Below the pieces are notes generated by a model, which saw nothing but the letters and a program-made list of their open reading frames with translations, ran no database searches and had not been told where the DNA came from. DNA of 42,171 nt from Armatimonadota bacterium (lineage in GTDB: Bacteria > Armatimonadota > Fimbriimonadia > Fimbriimonadales > Fimbriimonadaceae): the NCBI GenBank assembly GCA_023392285.1, contig JAEVZK010000056.1, forward strand, positions 1 through 42,171, given 5' to 3'. Each line of letters opens with the position of its first letter. Within the stretch, counting starts at the first letter, position 1. This document shows, piece after piece, positions 40,647-42,171 of this stretch. Both the position numbers and the translations under genes were made by a program.

Positions 40647-41069
40647 ATGACTGCAGCAGAATTTCTCTCGCTCGAAATCGACGACGGTACGAAGCAGCTA
40701 AACGCGTGTTTGGACGGTCTTGCGGAGGGGCAGATCGACGAGCGCCTCACCGATGATGGCATGACGATTCGAGAGATTTTGGCTCACCTCGCTGAAACCT
40801 GCGTCGCCGTGCGAACGGCGAACGAAGGGAAAAGCTATGATTGGGGCTCTTACGAGCCAGCGGACCGCTCTCTTTCGGCGCTGCGTGCCGATCTCTTTCG
40901 ACTCAGAGAAGTCGCCAAGGCGTCGTGTCTCGAAGGCGAGGACGACAAGCGACTCCTCAACGGCTATGGATATCTCGTTTCGCACGATTGCTACCATATC
41001 GGGCAACTCGCGCTCCTGAGGCTTAAGGCTGATCCCTCCTGGAATTCAGATGCGTTGTACGGCGGCTAG
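40647..41069 (+). CDS. DinB superfamily four-helix protein
   Basis: The 140-residue protein has the DinB/YfiT-like metal triad His47 (ILAHLAE), His113 and His117 (SHDCYHIGQLALLR) in a four-helix layout. Members are metal-dependent thiol transferases or enzymes of unknown substrate, often stress-related. There is no ribosome binding site; it probably uses a leaderless mRNA. Its stop codon shares the tetranucleotide CTAG (41066-41069) with the stop of the convergent gene. Confidence 0.88.
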   Translation: MTAAEFLSLEIDDGTKQLNACLDGLAEGQIDERLTDDGMTIREILAHLAETCVAVRTANEGKSYDWGSYEPADRSLSALRADLFRLREVAKASCLEGEDDKRLLNGYGYLVSHDCYHIGQLALLRLKADPSWNSDALYGG

Positions 41070-41842
41070 CGCTTGAGCTTGATGTCGAGGGTCGTCGCCA
41101 GCCTGCGTTGAGTGACGGCTTTGGTTGCTAGATCCGTGACCACACTGTTCGCGTTCGCTTGAACGGAGACGACGGTGAAGCACCCGAGTTTCCGACTGAA
41201 GTGGGCTTTGCCCGTACCGCGGAGTTCGGTCACCACGCTGGCCGCGGCGTCTTTGACATCGGCCACTACTTCGATCGCTTCATTTTCCAAGGTGGTGTAT
41301 TTCTGATCGAGCGTCAGAGTTACATCCGCTCCATCATCGTCGATCGCCACGGGTGTTACGGTGTAGCGCACATCGCTGTCCCCGAATTTCTTCTGAAACG
41401 TGTAGCTCTTTCCTACTTCCGCTCCGTCCTTCGGCAGTTCGAGCGGGAGATAGGTAATGTCCGGGAAGCGCTTGATATCTAATCCGGGGAGCTTGATCGG
41501 CAGCTGAAGGTCGGGGGCATTCGTTTTGAGGGTTTCGCCGTAGGGACTGATGGAGATCAGCGTGGGCGGGAAATATTCTTTTGCACTGTCGACGGTCACG
41601 AAATTCAGGGGCGCTCCGTTGAACACAACGGCAATAGATTTCAGCTCGCTCGTTACTTGTGGGTCGGCGTCGGACTTGACCCCTTCGGCCTGCACGCCCA
41701 AATTCACCTCCACCTTTCCCTGCTGGCCACCCAGGAGCGGGATGAAACCGTCGAAAACGACTTTGACGTCGTAGGTCCGCTTCTCTCCAATGGGAAACGA
41801 ATAGGTGAGTTGGACAGCGGCTGCGGCGAGTAAAGCGATCAT
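41066..41842 (-). CDS. Secreted beta-rich protein of unknown function
   Basis: The 258-residue product has a short signal sequence (MIALLAAAAVQLTYS) and an all-beta character with alternating Val/Thr-rich strands (VKVVFDGFIPLLGGQQGKVEVNLGV, KAHFSRKLGCFTVVSVQAN). It has a single conserved-looking Gly-Cys near the end and no family motif that I know. It begins with a 4-nt overlap (ATGA) with the translin-like gene and so is co-transcribed with it. The protein is probably periplasmic or surface-located. Confidence 0.65.
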   Translation of the reverse strand: MIALLAAAAVQLTYSFPIGEKRTYDVKVVFDGFIPLLGGQQGKVEVNLGVQAEGVKSDADPQVTSELKSIAVVFNGAPLNFVTVDSAKEYFPPTLISISPYGETLKTNAPDLQLPIKLPGLDIKRFPDITYLPLELPKDGAEVGKSYTFQKKFGDSDVRYTVTPVAIDDDGADVTLTLDQKYTTLENEAIEVVADVKDAAASVVTELRGTGKAHFSRKLGCFTVVSVQANANSVVTDLATKAVTQRRLATTLDIKLKR

Positions 41843-42171
41843 GAGCTAAATTTGATACGTTCTCGGGTTGCTTGAAGTTCTCGAACGAGAGCCTGCTGGC
41901 TTACCGTCTGCGTCAGGTCGCTGCGCGTCCGTTCGATCACAGCGCGTAACGCGTCGCAGGTTCGGCGAAGTCCGCCGGTCATGGAATCTGCATAGTCGAA
42001 CGTGATCAGATCATCATAGATCGACTCCATTTGCTGGAGGATGGACTCCGCTTTTTGGAGGTGGCCATGTCTCATTTCGTCGAGACAATAGCGTCGGACC
42101 TCGCTTGCGGCCTCTCCCATTCCATTCAGGTAGGCCATGATTCCGACTTGCAGTTCCTGGGGCGTGGGATA
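41839..42171 (-). CDS. Translin family protein, N-terminus beyond window
   Basis: The frame stays open to the window edge, giving the last 110 residues; an internal Met at 42138 is not the true start because the preceding residues (PTPQELQVGI) also fit the family. The sequence follows the translin C-terminal half: the GEAASEVRRYCLDEMRHG helix, AESILQQMESIYDDLITFDYADSMTGGLRR and RAVIERTRSDLTQ (cores E-V-R-R-Y, M-E-S-I-Y, F-D-Y, G-L-R-R, E-R-T-R-S-D-L). Translins are helical proteins that bind single-stranded nucleic acids and form octameric rings. They are known from eukaryotes, archaea and some bacteria. The coupling to a secreted protein gene gives no clue to function. Confidence 0.85.
   Translation of the reverse strand, partial: YPTPQELQVGIMAYLNGMGEAASEVRRYCLDEMRHGHLQKAESILQQMESIYDDLITFDYADSMTGGLRRTCDALRAVIERTRSDLTQTVSQQALVRELQATRERIKFSS

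Overview
The window looks like chromosomal DNA from a Gram-negative-type bacterium, most plausibly Armatimonadota of the Fimbriimonas type. This rests on a type IV pseudopilin-like secreted protein with an H-X9-DG-style tail, kdsA (LPS core sugar), DsbD and GHL10-type secreted proteins, and many start codons that sit 6-8 nt behind a -10-like hexamer (leaderless style). The taxon is an inference from protein style; no rRNA or tRNA gene is visible.

Layout. 1-1.95 kb: a tight operon of a cut-off gene, a 37-aa membrane peptide, a two-lobed retropepsin-like protein that has lost both catalytic Asp motifs, and a membrane-anchored unknown. 1.97-4.93 kb: divergent M42 aminopeptidase and a GHL10-like secreted protein. 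4.93-5.7 kb: a 21-bp (7-residue) tandem repeat, then msrB. 5.86-10.77 kb: a branched-chain amino-acid-type ABC importer (livK, livH, livM, livG) with enlarged permeases and no livF. 10.77-11.15 kb: two facing arrays of heptanucleotide repeats. 11.1-12.2 kb: ligase-associated exonuclease. 12.2-12.95 kb: three tandem copies of a structured element with 11-bp inverted ends, spaced exactly 168 bp. 12.96-15.27 kb: two secreted proteins, one C25/CHAT-like. 15.36-19.9 kb: SDR, feoB-feoA, a LolA-like protein and a PduO-type adenosyltransferase.

19.9-25.4 kb: WecG/TagA glycosyltransferase, two overlapping SDR genes, a NarL-type response regulator, the pseudopilin preceded by a TPP riboswitch (24021-24115, minus strand), and a divergent McsB-like arginine kinase. 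25.4-33.3 kb: gyrA with unusual quinolone-pocket residues, NIL-domain protein, acetylxylan-esterase-like hydrolase, DsbD, kdsA, a stand-alone nDsbD-like domain and a lone sdhB. 33.4-38.6 kb: PII protein, a RAYT-like protein without its HUH histidines, two uncertain small genes, an M28 peptidase, guaA-upp and a small membrane protein. 38.7-42.17 kb: GNAT, aat and a methyltransferase, DinB-like protein, a secreted unknown, and a bacterial translin homologue running off the window end.

Most genes are housekeeping or cell-envelope functions in short operons with 1-4 nt overlaps. The strongest unexplained signals are the TPP riboswitch in front of a pseudopilin instead of a thiamine gene, the mirrored heptamer arrays, the cloverleaf-like 168-bp-period repeats, the catalytically stripped retropepsin and RAYT homologues, and the recurrent leaderless promoter geometry.
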